DNA of 64,000 nt from Buttiauxella selenatireducens (GTDB taxonomy: Bacteria > Pseudomonadota > Gammaproteobacteria > Enterobacterales > Enterobacteriaceae), in the NCBI RefSeq assembly GCF_031432975.1, contig NZ_CP133838.1, positions 3,844,001-3,908,000 on the forward strand. The letters are read 5' to 3'. Below the pieces are notes generated by a model, which saw only the letters and a program-made list of their open reading frames with translations, was not told where the DNA came from and did no database searches. How positions within the stretch are numbered: the first letter of the stretch is position 1; the number at the start of each line of letters is the position of its first letter. The translations under genes and the position numbers were made by a program. Of the stretch, positions 50,305 to 58,780 are shown piece after piece.

Positions 50305-50331
50305 AAACCCTCGCTCATTGAGTGAGGGTTT
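50305..50331 (+). terminator. Terminator after the permease
   Basis: AAACCCTC-g-CTC pairs with GAG-t-GAGGGTTT, followed by TTCTTTT. It separates the permease from rnk. Confidence 0.85.
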
Positions 50332-50391
50332 TCTTTTGTAAGGTCCGTCATCAGACACAAGAGTGCCTGTTTTTTTTACATGGAGAGAATT

Positions 50392-50802
50392 ATGTCCAGA
50401 CCAGCCATTATCATTAATGAACTTGATGCCGAGCGTATCGACCGACTGCTGGAGCAACCACAATTTGCCAACCAGCCAGTCGCTCAGGCACTGAATATAG
50501 AACTGGACAGAGCAGAAATGCGTAAGCCTGAAGATATGCCGGCAGACGTCGTGACCATGAACAGCCGCGTGAAATTCCGCGATCTGGCCTCAAAAGAGGA
50601 GCATGTTCGCACGCTGGTTTACCCGGTAAACTTGACCGATAGCGACAACCAACTTTCTGTGATGGCACCCGTTGGTGCGGCACTGCTGGGTTTGCGTGTC
50701 GGTGCAACAATCAACTGGACGTTACCGAACGGTAACCAGACGCATCTGGAAGTGCTGGAACTGCAATACCAGCCGGAAGCTGCGGGCGAATACCACCGTT
50801 AA
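50392..50802 (+). CDS. rnk: Regulator of nucleoside diphosphate kinase
   Basis: A GreA/GreB-related protein of 136 residues, the E. coli length. The N-terminal coiled coil is short ([15 protein letters not shown]...). The C-terminal FKBP-like domain is highly conserved: [36 protein letters not shown] and [18 protein letters not shown]. It binds RNA polymerase weakly and affects Ndk levels. The ATG at 50392 follows GGAGAG. Confidence 0.97.
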   Translation: MSRPAIIINELDAERIDRLLEQPQFANQPVAQALNIELDRAEMRKPEDMPADVVTMNSRVKFRDLASKEEHVRTLVYPVNLTDSDNQLSVMAPVGAALLGLRVGATINWTLPNGNQTHLEVLELQYQPEAAGEYHR

Positions 50803-50808
50803 TGATTG

Positions 50809-50829
50809 CCCCCTTCATCGCGAAGGGGG
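50809..50829. terminator. Hairpin between rnk and the LacI-type gene
   Basis: CCCCCTTC and GAAGGGGG form an 8-bp stem with loop ATCGC between the convergent stops. There is no T-run on either side, so termination is tentative. Confidence 0.45.
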
Positions 50830-50832
50830 ACG

Positions 50833-51849
50833 TTATGCTGATTCCCGCAACACCAACTCTCCAGAAATAATAATCTTCTGTGACGGCAAAGCCGGCGTTT
50901 TTATCTTATTCACAATCAGCGTTGCAGCTTGTCGCCCGGCTTCTTCGCTGGATGCTGAAACATAGGTAAACCGGGGGGACGTGAGATTAATGTGCATCAT
51001 ATCTTCGAACCCAATCAGTGAAACTTGTTGGGTCAAAAACACATCTTTACCGACGGTTCGGCCAACCTGCTGAATCCCATTCAGGCAGCCAATAATGGCT
51101 GATGGCGAATGGCAAAGCATGGCAGTAATTTTGCTATTTTTTTCCAGTAATTGCCGGGTTAAACGGGCCGCAGCCTCGGTGTTATTTTCGCAAACGGGCG
51201 CCCACTCTTCGCGAAACGGCAGATCGTATTGCGCGAGTGCATTGCGATAACCGAGTAAACGTTCTTCGCGAATCAGGTTGGTCGCCGTGCCGCCCAAATA
51301 GGCGATATTTCGATGGCCACGGTCAATCAGATAACGCGTTGCCTGGTGTCCCGCCTGGCGATTATCACGCCCAATCACATCCCGCCCACTGGTTACTGTC
51401 GATTCAGCAATGATAACGGTCGGCAGTGGACATTCGGCAATCAGGGCCGGTATGGAAGCTAATCGGTGATTGGCATCAAGATAAATAACCCCCGCCACGC
51501 CTTGCTGGCTGAACGAAGTTAAACATTGTTGTAACTGCTCGACATCGTTTTGCGGGTGCCCAAGAAAAACCATATAACCTTGTTTTTCCAGATAATTAAC
51601 CACACTTGCCATGACGTTGACGCAAAAGGAATCATTGAAATCCCTGATAATCAGGCCAATGAGATTTGAAGTGCTGGAACGCAGATTAGCCGCTGCCACA
51701 TTATGAACATAGCCAAGCTGTTTAATTGCAGCATTGACCTTGTCGATGGTCGCATCAGAGATCTTTCCTTTTTGACGCAGCACCAGTGAAACAGTGGAGA
51801 CAGAAACACCTGCCAGTTGCGCCACATCAATAATATTGACCTTTTTCAT
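50833..51849 (-). CDS. LacI-family regulator of the adjacent PTS gene
   Basis: 338 residues. The N-terminal helix-turn-helix is IIDVAQLAGVSVSTVSLVLRQKG with the minor-groove hinge AAANLRSSTSN. The periplasmic-binding-protein-like effector domain follows. It resembles MalI of E. coli, which represses a PTS EIICB gene in the same way. It is transcribed leftward, downstream of the PTS gene, from which it is separated by an ERIC element. A palindrome with AACGTT centres upstream of the PTS gene is its likely operator. The inducer is unknown. Confidence 0.88.
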   Translation of the reverse strand: MKKVNIIDVAQLAGVSVSTVSLVLRQKGKISDATIDKVNAAIKQLGYVHNVAAANLRSSTSNLIGLIIRDFNDSFCVNVMASVVNYLEKQGYMVFLGHPQNDVEQLQQCLTSFSQQGVAGVIYLDANHRLASIPALIAECPLPTVIIAESTVTSGRDVIGRDNRQAGHQATRYLIDRGHRNIAYLGGTATNLIREERLLGYRNALAQYDLPFREEWAPVCENNTEAAARLTRQLLEKNSKITAMLCHSPSAIIGCLNGIQQVGRTVGKDVFLTQQVSLIGFEDMMHINLTSPRFTYVSASSEEAGRQAATLIVNKIKTPALPSQKIIISGELVLRESA

Positions 51850-51918
51850 CCCGTTCCTGTCACCGATAATCCATAAAATTCAGCCCCCTGCAACATACAG
51901 CTCTTTGCCTGGCTCCGC

Positions 51919-52032
51919 TATAGCATTCGAGTTGCAGAAAGGCGGCAAGAGAACTTAGCCCCAGGAGCTTACTTGAGTAAGTGACTGGGGTAAGTGAACG
52001 CTGCCAACGCATCTGCAGCTTGAATGATGACG
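51919..52032. repeat. ERIC element between PTS and regulator genes
   Basis: The core CCCCAGGAGCTTACTTGAGT and AAGTGACTGGGGTAAGTGAA are the classical ERIC centre, flanked by GAGTTGCAGAAAGGCGGCAA and GCATCTGCAGCTTGAATGAT. The outer TATACCC ends are degenerate. It lies between the stop of the PTS gene and the start of the regulator, within 10 bp of the PTS stop. Confidence 0.9.
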
Positions 52033-52039
52033 CGGAGAG

Positions 52040-53545
52040 TTACTTTCCAATCATCGTCGACATCGTCTGAGCGATAAACTGTGCTCTGGCACCGAAAATC
52101 ACCTGAATACCTGAATCGCCGACAAACACCACGCCGCGTGCACCGAGGCTGTTAAGCCCATCTTTATCAACCTGATCGCTCTTCTCCACTTCCAGGCGCA
52201 AACGCGTAATACATGAACCGACAGAGTTGATGTTCTCAGCGCCGCCCAGCAAACCAATGATATCGCCAGCCAGTTCGGTGTCTGTTTTGTCATTCGCATT
52301 CGCGGAAACGTCTGCACGGCCCGGGGTTTTTACATCAAAACGGCGAATCACATAGCGGAAAGTGAAGTAGTAAATCAGCGCCATTGGCACACCGACGATA
52401 ACTGCCGACAGGAAGTTGGTCTGGTAACCGTTGAACGAAGGCAAAATCCCAAATGAAATGTAGTCAATCATCCCCGCTGAAAACGACTTGGCGATATGTG
52501 CATGCAGTAAATACATACACATATAAGACAGACCAGCCATAATCGCGTTAAAGACATACAGGATTGGTGCGACGAAAATAAAGGTAAATTCAACCGGTTC
52601 AGTAATGCCCGTCAGGAAACAGGTCAGTGCCGCAGAGAACAGAATACCGGAGGCAATTTTCTTATTTTTGGTGTTCGCTTCGTGATACATCGCCAGACAC
52701 GCCGCAGGCAATGCAAACAGCATCAGCGGGAATTCACCTTGCATGAATTTACCGGCGTTGTGGTAACTGTCACTGCTGAATGATTTCACGCCCTCTTCGA
52801 GCATTTTGAACCAGATGGTTTGGTCGCCGTGAATCACCTGCCCGGCATTCGTAGTGTATTCACCAAATGAATACCAGAACGAGGGATACCAGATATGGTG
52901 CAAGCCAAGCGGTATCAGCGCGCGTTCCACCAATCCGAAGATAAAGGTTGAAAGCGCCTGGTTATCACCGTTCACAATCACCGACAGCGAATCAATACCG
53001 GACTGAATGTAAGACCAGATCCACGGTAACACCATGCCCAGCAGGAAAGATAAGAATGCCGTGGCGATAGCAACAAAACGCTTACCAGAGAAGAAACCGA
53101 GGAATTCAGGCAACTGCATGGTGTGGAATTTGTTATAGCACCAGGCCGCGAGAATACCGGAAATCAGGCCGCCAAATACGCCCATCTGCAAGGTCGGAAT
53201 GCCCACCACCATGGCAAACTTTCCGCCTGACGCCGCCATTTCTGGCGTGATATGCATCACCGTGCCAATCGTCATATTAATAATAAACACCGATACCGCC
53301 GCCGACAGCGCAGCAATACCCGATTCTGCCGCAAGCCCTACCGCCGAACCGATAGCGAACAGCATTGGCAGGTTGTCGAAAATCACCCCGCCCGCGTTCA
53401 TCATCAGTGGTAAATGGAATTTATCGCCAAAGGCCAGTAACAGACCCGCAGCAGGAAGTAGCGAGATCGGCAGCATTAAAGCACGCCCTATCATCGACAA
53501 CTTAGATAACGATTTCGTAACGCTCGAAAGCAAACTCATAGACAA
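52040..53545 (-). CDS. Glucose-family PTS EIICB permease
   Basis: 501 residues. The EIIC domain spans about 1-390 with around ten membrane segments; LPISLLPAAGLLLAFG, ERALIPLGLHHIWY and GITEPVEFTFIFVAP are family signatures. A linker at about 395-420 leads to the EIIB domain with its phospho-cysteine C445 (GSCITRLRL). No EIIA is nearby, so it probably uses the general glucose EIIA (Crr). It is related to PtsG, MalX and NagE; the sugar is unknown, and with the neighbouring beta-galactosidase a glucoside or galactoside-derived sugar is conceivable. Confidence 0.92.
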   Translation of the reverse strand: MSMSLLSSVTKSLSKLSMIGRALMLPISLLPAAGLLLAFGDKFHLPLMMNAGGVIFDNLPMLFAIGSAVGLAAESGIAALSAAVSVFIINMTIGTVMHITPEMAASGGKFAMVVGIPTLQMGVFGGLISGILAAWCYNKFHTMQLPEFLGFFSGKRFVAIATAFLSFLLGMVLPWIWSYIQSGIDSLSVIVNGDNQALSTFIFGLVERALIPLGLHHIWYPSFWYSFGEYTTNAGQVIHGDQTIWFKMLEEGVKSFSSDSYHNAGKFMQGEFPLMLFALPAACLAMYHEANTKNKKIASGILFSAALTCFLTGITEPVEFTFIFVAPILYVFNAIMAGLSYMCMYLLHAHIAKSFSAGMIDYISFGILPSFNGYQTNFLSAVIVGVPMALIYYFTFRYVIRRFDVKTPGRADVSANANDKTDTELAGDIIGLLGGAENINSVGSCITRLRLEVEKSDQVDKDGLNSLGARGVVFVGDSGIQVIFGARAQFIAQTMSTMIGK

Positions 53546-53598
53546 TCCCCTGGTGTTGACGCCGCCATCGCGTTTTATTGATTTACGCGTTTTTATGC

Positions 53599-53631
53599 TA
53601 GGTAGAACGTTCTAGTATAACGTTCTACCTA
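53599..53631. promoter_or_regulatory. LacI-type double operator upstream of the PTS gene
   Basis: TAGGTAGAACGTT (53599-53611) and AACGTTCTACCTA (53619-53631) are perfect 13-bp inverted arms. Within them TAGAACGTTCTA (53603-53614) is itself a perfect palindrome and TATAACGTTCTA (53616-53627) a near copy, 13 bp apart. The central CG is typical of LacI-family operators. Its centre is 70 bp before the PTS start. Confidence 0.8.
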
Positions 53632-53866
53632 TACTGACGAAACGAATTTTTCCCGGCAACAAAAATCTGAGTTGTAGCCATACTGTTATCGAATATTTGA
53701 AGTCGCGCAGGTTTTAACCTGTTTTTTGTAGGGGATTAAAAACCTAAACTGGAGGGATTCAGACGGTCACTTGCCTGGTAGGCAAGCGTCAATCGGCATT
53801 CGATGAAAGCACCGTAAACAGGCGCACCATCCCCCTCCGCGTATCAGAAAGGGGGATGGTGTTCGC
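53632..53866. other. Region between the GH42 gene end and PTS operator
   Basis: The rest of the 320-bp gap. It has a 12-bp-arm hairpin CACCATCCCCCT / AGGGGGATGGTG (53825-53861), probably the terminator of the leftward beta-galactosidase operon. No gene was seen. Confidence 0.5.
53825..53861 (-). terminator. Probable terminator of the beta-galactosidase operon
   Basis: CACCATCCCCCT (53825-53836) pairs perfectly with AGGGGGATGGTG (53850-53861), 6 bp beyond the GH42 stop in the leftward direction. The following T-tract is poor. Confidence 0.6.
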
Positions 53867-55924
53867 TTAGGATTGGGCTAAAAAGACTTCCACGCCGAAA
53901 GCTGGAAGGGAATATTGGTGCCCGTTAATCCCCTCGCTATTCAACAATGGTTCCAGCAAACGATTTTCTTCTGCCAACTCAAGAGTCAGCGCCTGGTCGC
54001 TAAAGTTTTGGACAAAAAGATACTCGTGCCCGTCGCCCTGCCTTGCGGTCGCCACAGCGCCTACAGGAAGTGACATCGACGTACAGGCATTCACCCCGTG
54101 TTGGCTTGCAATATGCTGGTAAAAATCATGCAGGAAATCCCCGTCGGTTCTTGCCGCGACATACCAGGCTTGCCCTTTTCCGTACTGGTTACGGGTGATT
54201 GCTGGCCTGCCCTGGTAGAAGTCATGTTGATAGACCCCCAGCACTTCCGCCGTTTCTGCATGAATCAAATCGCAAAGTTCTACACATTTGTATTCGCGAA
54301 CCTGGCTATTCCACCCCGACGTGGTGATACCGATTTGATTCGTTTCACCGTCATACAGGCTGTCAATTTCTTCTGACCAGATGCCTAAAACTTCGCGCAA
54401 CGGTCCAGGGAAACCATTGGTGTAGCAGAGATCGTCAGCATTAACGATCCCCGACCAGTAAGTCGCAATAAACACGCCGCCAGCCGCAACGAACGTATTC
54501 ACTCGTTCTGCAAAGTCTTCATTGACCATGTAAAGCATCGGCGCAACCAGCACCCGATAGCGGCTGATATCAGACTGCTGAGAAACAATATCGACCGGAA
54601 TGTTTTGCCGCCACAACGCCTGATAGTGCTGTTGCACGGTTTCTTCAAACTTGATGCCACAGTTTCGCGGGCCTGCGGAGTCGTTCACTGCCCAACGGTT
54701 ATCCCAGTCGTAGACCATCGCCACATCAGCTTGATAGCCGGTTCCCGCCGCACCCGCCAGTTTCTCCAGCGCAACGCCAACCTGCTTCACATCCCGCCCG
54801 ACACGCGTATTTACATGCCCAACGTGATCGACCACCGCACCGTGGAATTTTTCAATCGAACCACGGCTTTTCCGCCACTGGAAATATTGAACAGAATCAG
54901 AACCATGAGCCACAGCTTGTAGCGCCGAAAGCTGATGCATCCCTGGCTTTTTTAACTTACTGACGGCTTGCCAACTGGTTGTGCCAGGCGTGGACTCCAT
55001 CAGTAAGAACGCCAGCCCAGGTTTAAGGCTTCTCATCAGGTCAAAAGTGAAAGCCGTGCTGGAGGCGAGATCCTGCTGATCGCGCGTCTGATGCCATTCG
55101 GGATAGCTGTCCCAGGAGATAAAATCGACTTCCTCCGCCAGACGCCAATAATCGTAATCGTAAAACACGCCATGGAAATTCGTGGTCGCGGGCAACGACG
55201 GATTAAAAGGCTTAACGGCCTGAATCTCATGACGACAGAACAGGGCAACCTGTTCGCTCACAAAGCGCCGCCAGTCGATATTCAGCGCATGAACCGACTG
55301 CTCACCCAGCGGCCCAGGCGAATGAATCTGGTTCCAGCTTGAATATTCATGGCTCCAGAATGAGCTCCACCAGCGCTGGTTTAAGTTATCCAGCGTCTGA
55401 TACTTATTCTTCAACCAGTCACGGAAACTCTGCTGGCAAATCTCGCAATGGCAATCCCCGCCATATTCATTGGAGATATGCCAGGCCAGCACGGCCGGAT
55501 GGTGCGAATAACGTCTTGCGAGCTGTTCGTTAATATTCTTTGTCAAACGCAGATACGCAGGTGACGAATAACAATGGTTGTGCCGCTCGCCGTGCAGGTT
55601 TTTAGTCAGATCTTTATTGGTCCGCAAAACTTCTGGATATTTTTCACTGACCCACGCGGGCCTGGCACCGCTTGGGGTTGCCAGAAAAACAGAGATCCCG
55701 TTGGCATACAGTTTATCCAATATATTATCCAGCCATGCGAACTGGTAATTCCCTTCTTCGGGCTCAAGTTTTGACCAACTAAATATCCCCACCGACATCA
55801 CGTTGCATTTTGTTTCTTTCATCATCGCGATATCTTTTTCTAAAATATCAGGCTGATTCAGCCACTGGTCGGGATTGTAATCTGCACCGTGTAAAAAATT
55901 CAATTTCGGAAATAACTTACTCAT
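53867..55924 (-). CDS. Beta-galactosidase, glycoside hydrolase family 42
   Basis: 685 residues, the usual GH42 length. The TIM barrel carries acid/base E153 (HISNEYGGDCHC) and nucleophile E310 (LLMESTPG). Structural zinc ligands are likely C118, C158, C160 and C163. A trimerisation domain (about 400-610) and a C-terminal beta domain follow. No signal peptide is present, so the substrate must be taken up first. It is co-transcribed with the LacY-type permease (11 bp apart). GH42 enzymes often act on galacto- or arabinogalacto-oligosaccharides as well as lactose. Confidence 0.95.
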   Translation of the reverse strand: MSKLFPKLNFLHGADYNPDQWLNQPDILEKDIAMMKETKCNVMSVGIFSWSKLEPEEGNYQFAWLDNILDKLYANGISVFLATPSGARPAWVSEKYPEVLRTNKDLTKNLHGERHNHCYSSPAYLRLTKNINEQLARRYSHHPAVLAWHISNEYGGDCHCEICQQSFRDWLKNKYQTLDNLNQRWWSSFWSHEYSSWNQIHSPGPLGEQSVHALNIDWRRFVSEQVALFCRHEIQAVKPFNPSLPATTNFHGVFYDYDYWRLAEEVDFISWDSYPEWHQTRDQQDLASSTAFTFDLMRSLKPGLAFLLMESTPGTTSWQAVSKLKKPGMHQLSALQAVAHGSDSVQYFQWRKSRGSIEKFHGAVVDHVGHVNTRVGRDVKQVGVALEKLAGAAGTGYQADVAMVYDWDNRWAVNDSAGPRNCGIKFEETVQQHYQALWRQNIPVDIVSQQSDISRYRVLVAPMLYMVNEDFAERVNTFVAAGGVFIATYWSGIVNADDLCYTNGFPGPLREVLGIWSEEIDSLYDGETNQIGITTSGWNSQVREYKCVELCDLIHAETAEVLGVYQHDFYQGRPAITRNQYGKGQAWYVAARTDGDFLHDFYQHIASQHGVNACTSMSLPVGAVATARQGDGHEYLFVQNFSDQALTLELAEENRLLEPLLNSEGINGHQYSLPAFGVEVFLAQS

Positions 55925-55935
55925 GACTGCCTCCG

Positions 55936-57168
55936 TTATGCTAACGACTCTCTCTCCTGAGAAAGGGTAATGACCGGGTCTTTTCTATTGCGTAGAGAGA
56001 ACACTGAGAACAGCGTAAAGAGCCCTGAAATAATGCCAAGAATGATATATGCGTTGGCAAAACCAATGGTGTCGTACAAATAGCCGACAACAGGTGAATA
56101 AACCGTGGTTGCAATGGATGCAGCAAACAGCACGAGCAAATAGATGGTGGATGATAATTTATGGTCGAAGTTCTGCGAGATAAATTTAAATACCGAAATT
56201 AAAATTAGCGGCTTTTCAATCGCGTGCATCATTTTAACGGCAGCAATCCACACCGGCCCAAGCGGTACCGCAGAACCCAGAATGCGCACTGACATTATCG
56301 TCCCGGCAATCACTAGCGCCCATTTTGCCCCGACGCGATTGACGAACCATGGCATCAGACCGAGGAATAACGTTTCGAAACAGACCTGCACCGAGGCCAG
56401 CGTGCCATACCATTTATTCCCCTCATCAACACTTGAGAACTGTAAGGAGAAATACTGGGCAAATTGCTGATCATAGGTGTCATAAATTTGCGTAACGAAC
56501 AGCGTAAATATGATAAGCATCCAGAACTGTTTGTTTTTTGCCAGTTCAAAAACGTGTACCGCTTTTAATGACGAAGTCATTTTCTCTTCTTCGAGTGTGA
56601 CTTCAATTTTGGTCATCATGAAACACACAGCGGCTAATACAATCGCAATACTCGCCAACCAGAATGAGAGATTTGGGTTATCGTTAATATTGCGCCCCAC
56701 AATATACGCTGCGGCAGCCCAACCTAAAGATCCCCACATTCTCACCCGTCCATATTCGAATGAATAACGACGAGAAATTTTATCGATATAAGAGTCAATC
56801 ACGCCGCAACCAGAGTTGAAAATAATCCCCAGATAGATGCCACCTAATACAGCCCCTAACCAGAAAGAACTCACCAGAAGCGGCGCATAAACATAAATAA
56901 AGAATGGCCCAATCGGCAGCAGCAACGCGATGATCAGGAAGATTAACGATTTTTTAGTACCGAACTTGTCTGAGATAAAGCCAAAAAACGGCTGCATCGT
57001 CAGTGCGATAAAGGCATTAATCGCATACAACCAGCCCGTTTTGGTGGCACTGATCCCCAGATGCTGTGTCGTCCAGATAACAAAAAAGGCCATCGTCGAC
57101 GACCAGGCAAACAAATAAAGAAAATCGAAAATGCTTAAAAGAATGTAGTTCCTTTTGCCGGTAACCAT
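55936..57168 (-). CDS. LacY-type oligosaccharide:H+ symporter
   Basis: A major-facilitator permease of the OHS family, 410 residues from the ATG at 57168, which follows AGGAAG; a GTG at 57207 and an ATG at 57183 are weaker. About 12 membrane helices. LacY-like functional residues are kept: GRVRMWGSLGWA around the R144 position, the arginine in GTIMSVRILGSA (R302 position) and His/Glu in MMHAIEKPLIL (H322/E325 positions). It probably imports lactose-like galactosides for the GH42 enzyme. Confidence 0.92.
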   Translation of the reverse strand: MVTGKRNYILLSIFDFLYLFAWSSTMAFFVIWTTQHLGISATKTGWLYAINAFIALTMQPFFGFISDKFGTKKSLIFLIIALLLPIGPFFIYVYAPLLVSSFWLGAVLGGIYLGIIFNSGCGVIDSYIDKISRRYSFEYGRVRMWGSLGWAAAAYIVGRNINDNPNLSFWLASIAIVLAAVCFMMTKIEVTLEEEKMTSSLKAVHVFELAKNKQFWMLIIFTLFVTQIYDTYDQQFAQYFSLQFSSVDEGNKWYGTLASVQVCFETLFLGLMPWFVNRVGAKWALVIAGTIMSVRILGSAVPLGPVWIAAVKMMHAIEKPLILISVFKFISQNFDHKLSSTIYLLVLFAASIATTVYSPVVGYLYDTIGFANAYIILGIISGLFTLFSVFSLRNRKDPVITLSQERESLA

Positions 57169-57514
57169 CTTTTTCTTCCTCATGAAGGAACAGAGTCGGT
57201 GCTTCACTGAATACGCAGTGAATAGCGTTCTTTTTTAGGGTTTAGTTTACGCTGCTGTGTTGGGTTAATGTGGTTAACCCAAAAATGTACGACGTTCACA
57301 TCAGTGAGTTACATAAAATACCTGGCAAATCGTTCAAACAACCATCAGAGATGTAAACTGCAATCAACATCACATAACAAAATTTTAAACATGGCAAAAG
57401 GTGAAGCAGATCTCAAAATTCGGCCATGTGAACGTATGACATTTTGATATAGTGGACATTCCGGGCAGGAAGAAACGGACCCGATTAGGCCGGATGATAA
57501 CGTAAGGATTGAGG
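57169..57514. promoter_or_regulatory. Divergent control region of the galactoside locus
   Basis: About 345 bp between lacY-type and lacI-type genes, no ORF. It has the strong inverted repeat at 57260-57282, a partial CRP half-site TGTGA (57426-57430) and TATAGT (57451-57456) that may be a -10 for the regulator. Confidence 0.6.
57260..57282. promoter_or_regulatory. Operator for the LacI-type regulator
   Basis: TTGGGTTAA and TTAACCCAA are perfect 9-bp inverted arms separated by TGTGG. It lies about 90 bp before the permease start. Binding by the divergent LacI-type protein is inferred. Confidence 0.7.
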
Positions 57515-58519
57515 GTGAATAAAAATAGAAATGCAACGCTGGAAGATGTTGCCCGCCATGCCGGTGTCTCCTACCAGACGGTTTCTCGGGTGCTCAACAA
57601 ATCGGTGAATGTCGCCGAGAAAACGCGTCTTCGCGTTGAGCAAGCCATCGAAGAATTGCGCTATGTGCCTAACCGTTTGGCGCAACAGTTAGTCGGTAAG
57701 CGCACGCTAACGTTAGGACTTATTACCACGTCCCTGGCCCTGCACGCACCGTCACAAATCGCCGCCTCCGTCAAAATGCACGCCCGTGAAGCGGGTTATC
57801 AGGTGCTGATTTCGATGATTGATGAGAACGACGAGACGGCGATTCAGCAATCCATCAATGACTTCAAATCTCAATTTGTCGAAAAAATCGTTATCAACGT
57901 TCCACTTGAAACCCCACTCGCCAGAGCGATAGCCCAGCAGAATAAAGATGTCACCTGCCTGTTTCTCGACGTAGCTCCAGACAGCGGCGTGTTTCACGTT
58001 ATCTTCGACCCGGCGAATGGCACTCAGGAAAGTGTTAAGCGCTTAAGCGAACTCGGCCACAAAAGCATCGCGCTGCTGCCTGGCCCGCAATACTCGATTT
58101 CTGCACAGTTGCGTCTGGCGAGCTGGTTAAAAAGCCTCGAGGCATTCGGCTTAACGCCCTCGGCAATCATTTTCGGCACATGGGATGCACAAAGCGGGTA
58201 TGACGGCGCGCAGCAACTGATTAACGATAAGGTTGAATTCAGTGCTCTACTGGCAGGAAACGATCAGATGGCACTGGGCGTGCTGAGCGCGCTACATCAG
58301 GCTCAGATAGCGGTGCCGCAGCAGGTTTCTGTCATTGGTTACGATGATAGCTACGAAAGCGCATTCTTCACCCCTTCACTCACCACGGTGCGGCTGGATT
58401 TGGATACTCAGGGAAAAGAAGCGGTTGCCAGAGTGCTGGCCGCCACGCAGGGAAAGACGCCTGACAATTGCATTCTTCCAGCTGAATTTGTATTGCGTGA
58501 TTCGATTACAGGACGATAA
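57515..58519 (+). CDS. LacI-family repressor of the galactoside locus
   Basis: 334 residues from GTG 57515, 6 bp after AAGGA; TTG 57509 is an alternative. Helix-turn-helix: TLEDVARHAGVSYQTVSRVLN, the same recognition helix pattern YQTVSRV as E. coli LacI, followed by the hinge PNRLAQQLVG. The effector domain has LLPGPQYSISAQLR and GNDQMALGVLSAL. There is no C-terminal tetramerisation tail like that of LacI. It is divergent from the permease-GH42 operon and probably represses it. Confidence 0.92.
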   Translation: MNKNRNATLEDVARHAGVSYQTVSRVLNKSVNVAEKTRLRVEQAIEELRYVPNRLAQQLVGKRTLTLGLITTSLALHAPSQIAASVKMHAREAGYQVLISMIDENDETAIQQSINDFKSQFVEKIVINVPLETPLARAIAQQNKDVTCLFLDVAPDSGVFHVIFDPANGTQESVKRLSELGHKSIALLPGPQYSISAQLRLASWLKSLEAFGLTPSAIIFGTWDAQSGYDGAQQLINDKVEFSALLAGNDQMALGVLSALHQAQIAVPQQVSVIGYDDSYESAFFTPSLTTVRLDLDTQGKEAVARVLAATQGKTPDNCILPAEFVLRDSITGR

Positions 58520-58529
58520 CGCAGAAGGA

Positions 58530-58555
58530 AAACCCTCGCCCAAAAGCGAGGGTTT
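58530..58555. terminator. Hairpin between the LacI-type gene and ybcJ
   Basis: AAACCCTCGC and GCGAGGGTTT form a perfect 10-bp stem, 10 bp after the regulator stop and before the convergent ybcJ stop. The T-tract is short (TTT) in both directions, but leftward TTTTCCTTC follows the stem. Confidence 0.65.
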
Positions 58556-58566
58556 AGGCGGGAAGC

Positions 58567-58779
58567 TTACGCTTGAACGGTAATGCTCAGGCTTTCGAAG
58601 CTCACCGTCTGACCTGCAACAATTTTGCAGCGTTTGCGAGTTTCGACTTCGCCATCTACCTTCACCAGCCCTTCGGCAATCACCGCTTTCGCCTGTGCGC
58701 CGCTTTCACACCAGCCTTCCAGCTTCAGCAGATCGCATAATTCAACGTGTGGGTGTTTACCTAATGAGAAGGTCGCCAT
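58567..58779 (-). CDS. ybcJ: S4-like RNA-binding protein YbcJ
   Basis: 70 residues, the E. coli length, with an alpha-L (S4-type) RNA-binding motif: CDLLKLEGWCESGAQAKAVIAEGLVKVDG, then ETRKRCKIVAGQTVSF. The ATG at 58779 has GGAGAG upstream; the frame start at 58800 would run into folD. It follows folD with 1 bp between stop and start, forming the folD-ybcJ operon of E. coli. Its RNA target is unknown. Confidence 0.95.
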   Translation of the reverse strand: MATFSLGKHPHVELCDLLKLEGWCESGAQAKAVIAEGLVKVDGEVETRKRCKIVAGQTVSFESLSITVQA

Positions 58780-58780
58780 T

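Noticed and set aside
57240-57310. CRP site near GTTCACA in the galactoside control region
   Set aside because: Half-site spacing is off by one and the left half is degenerate.
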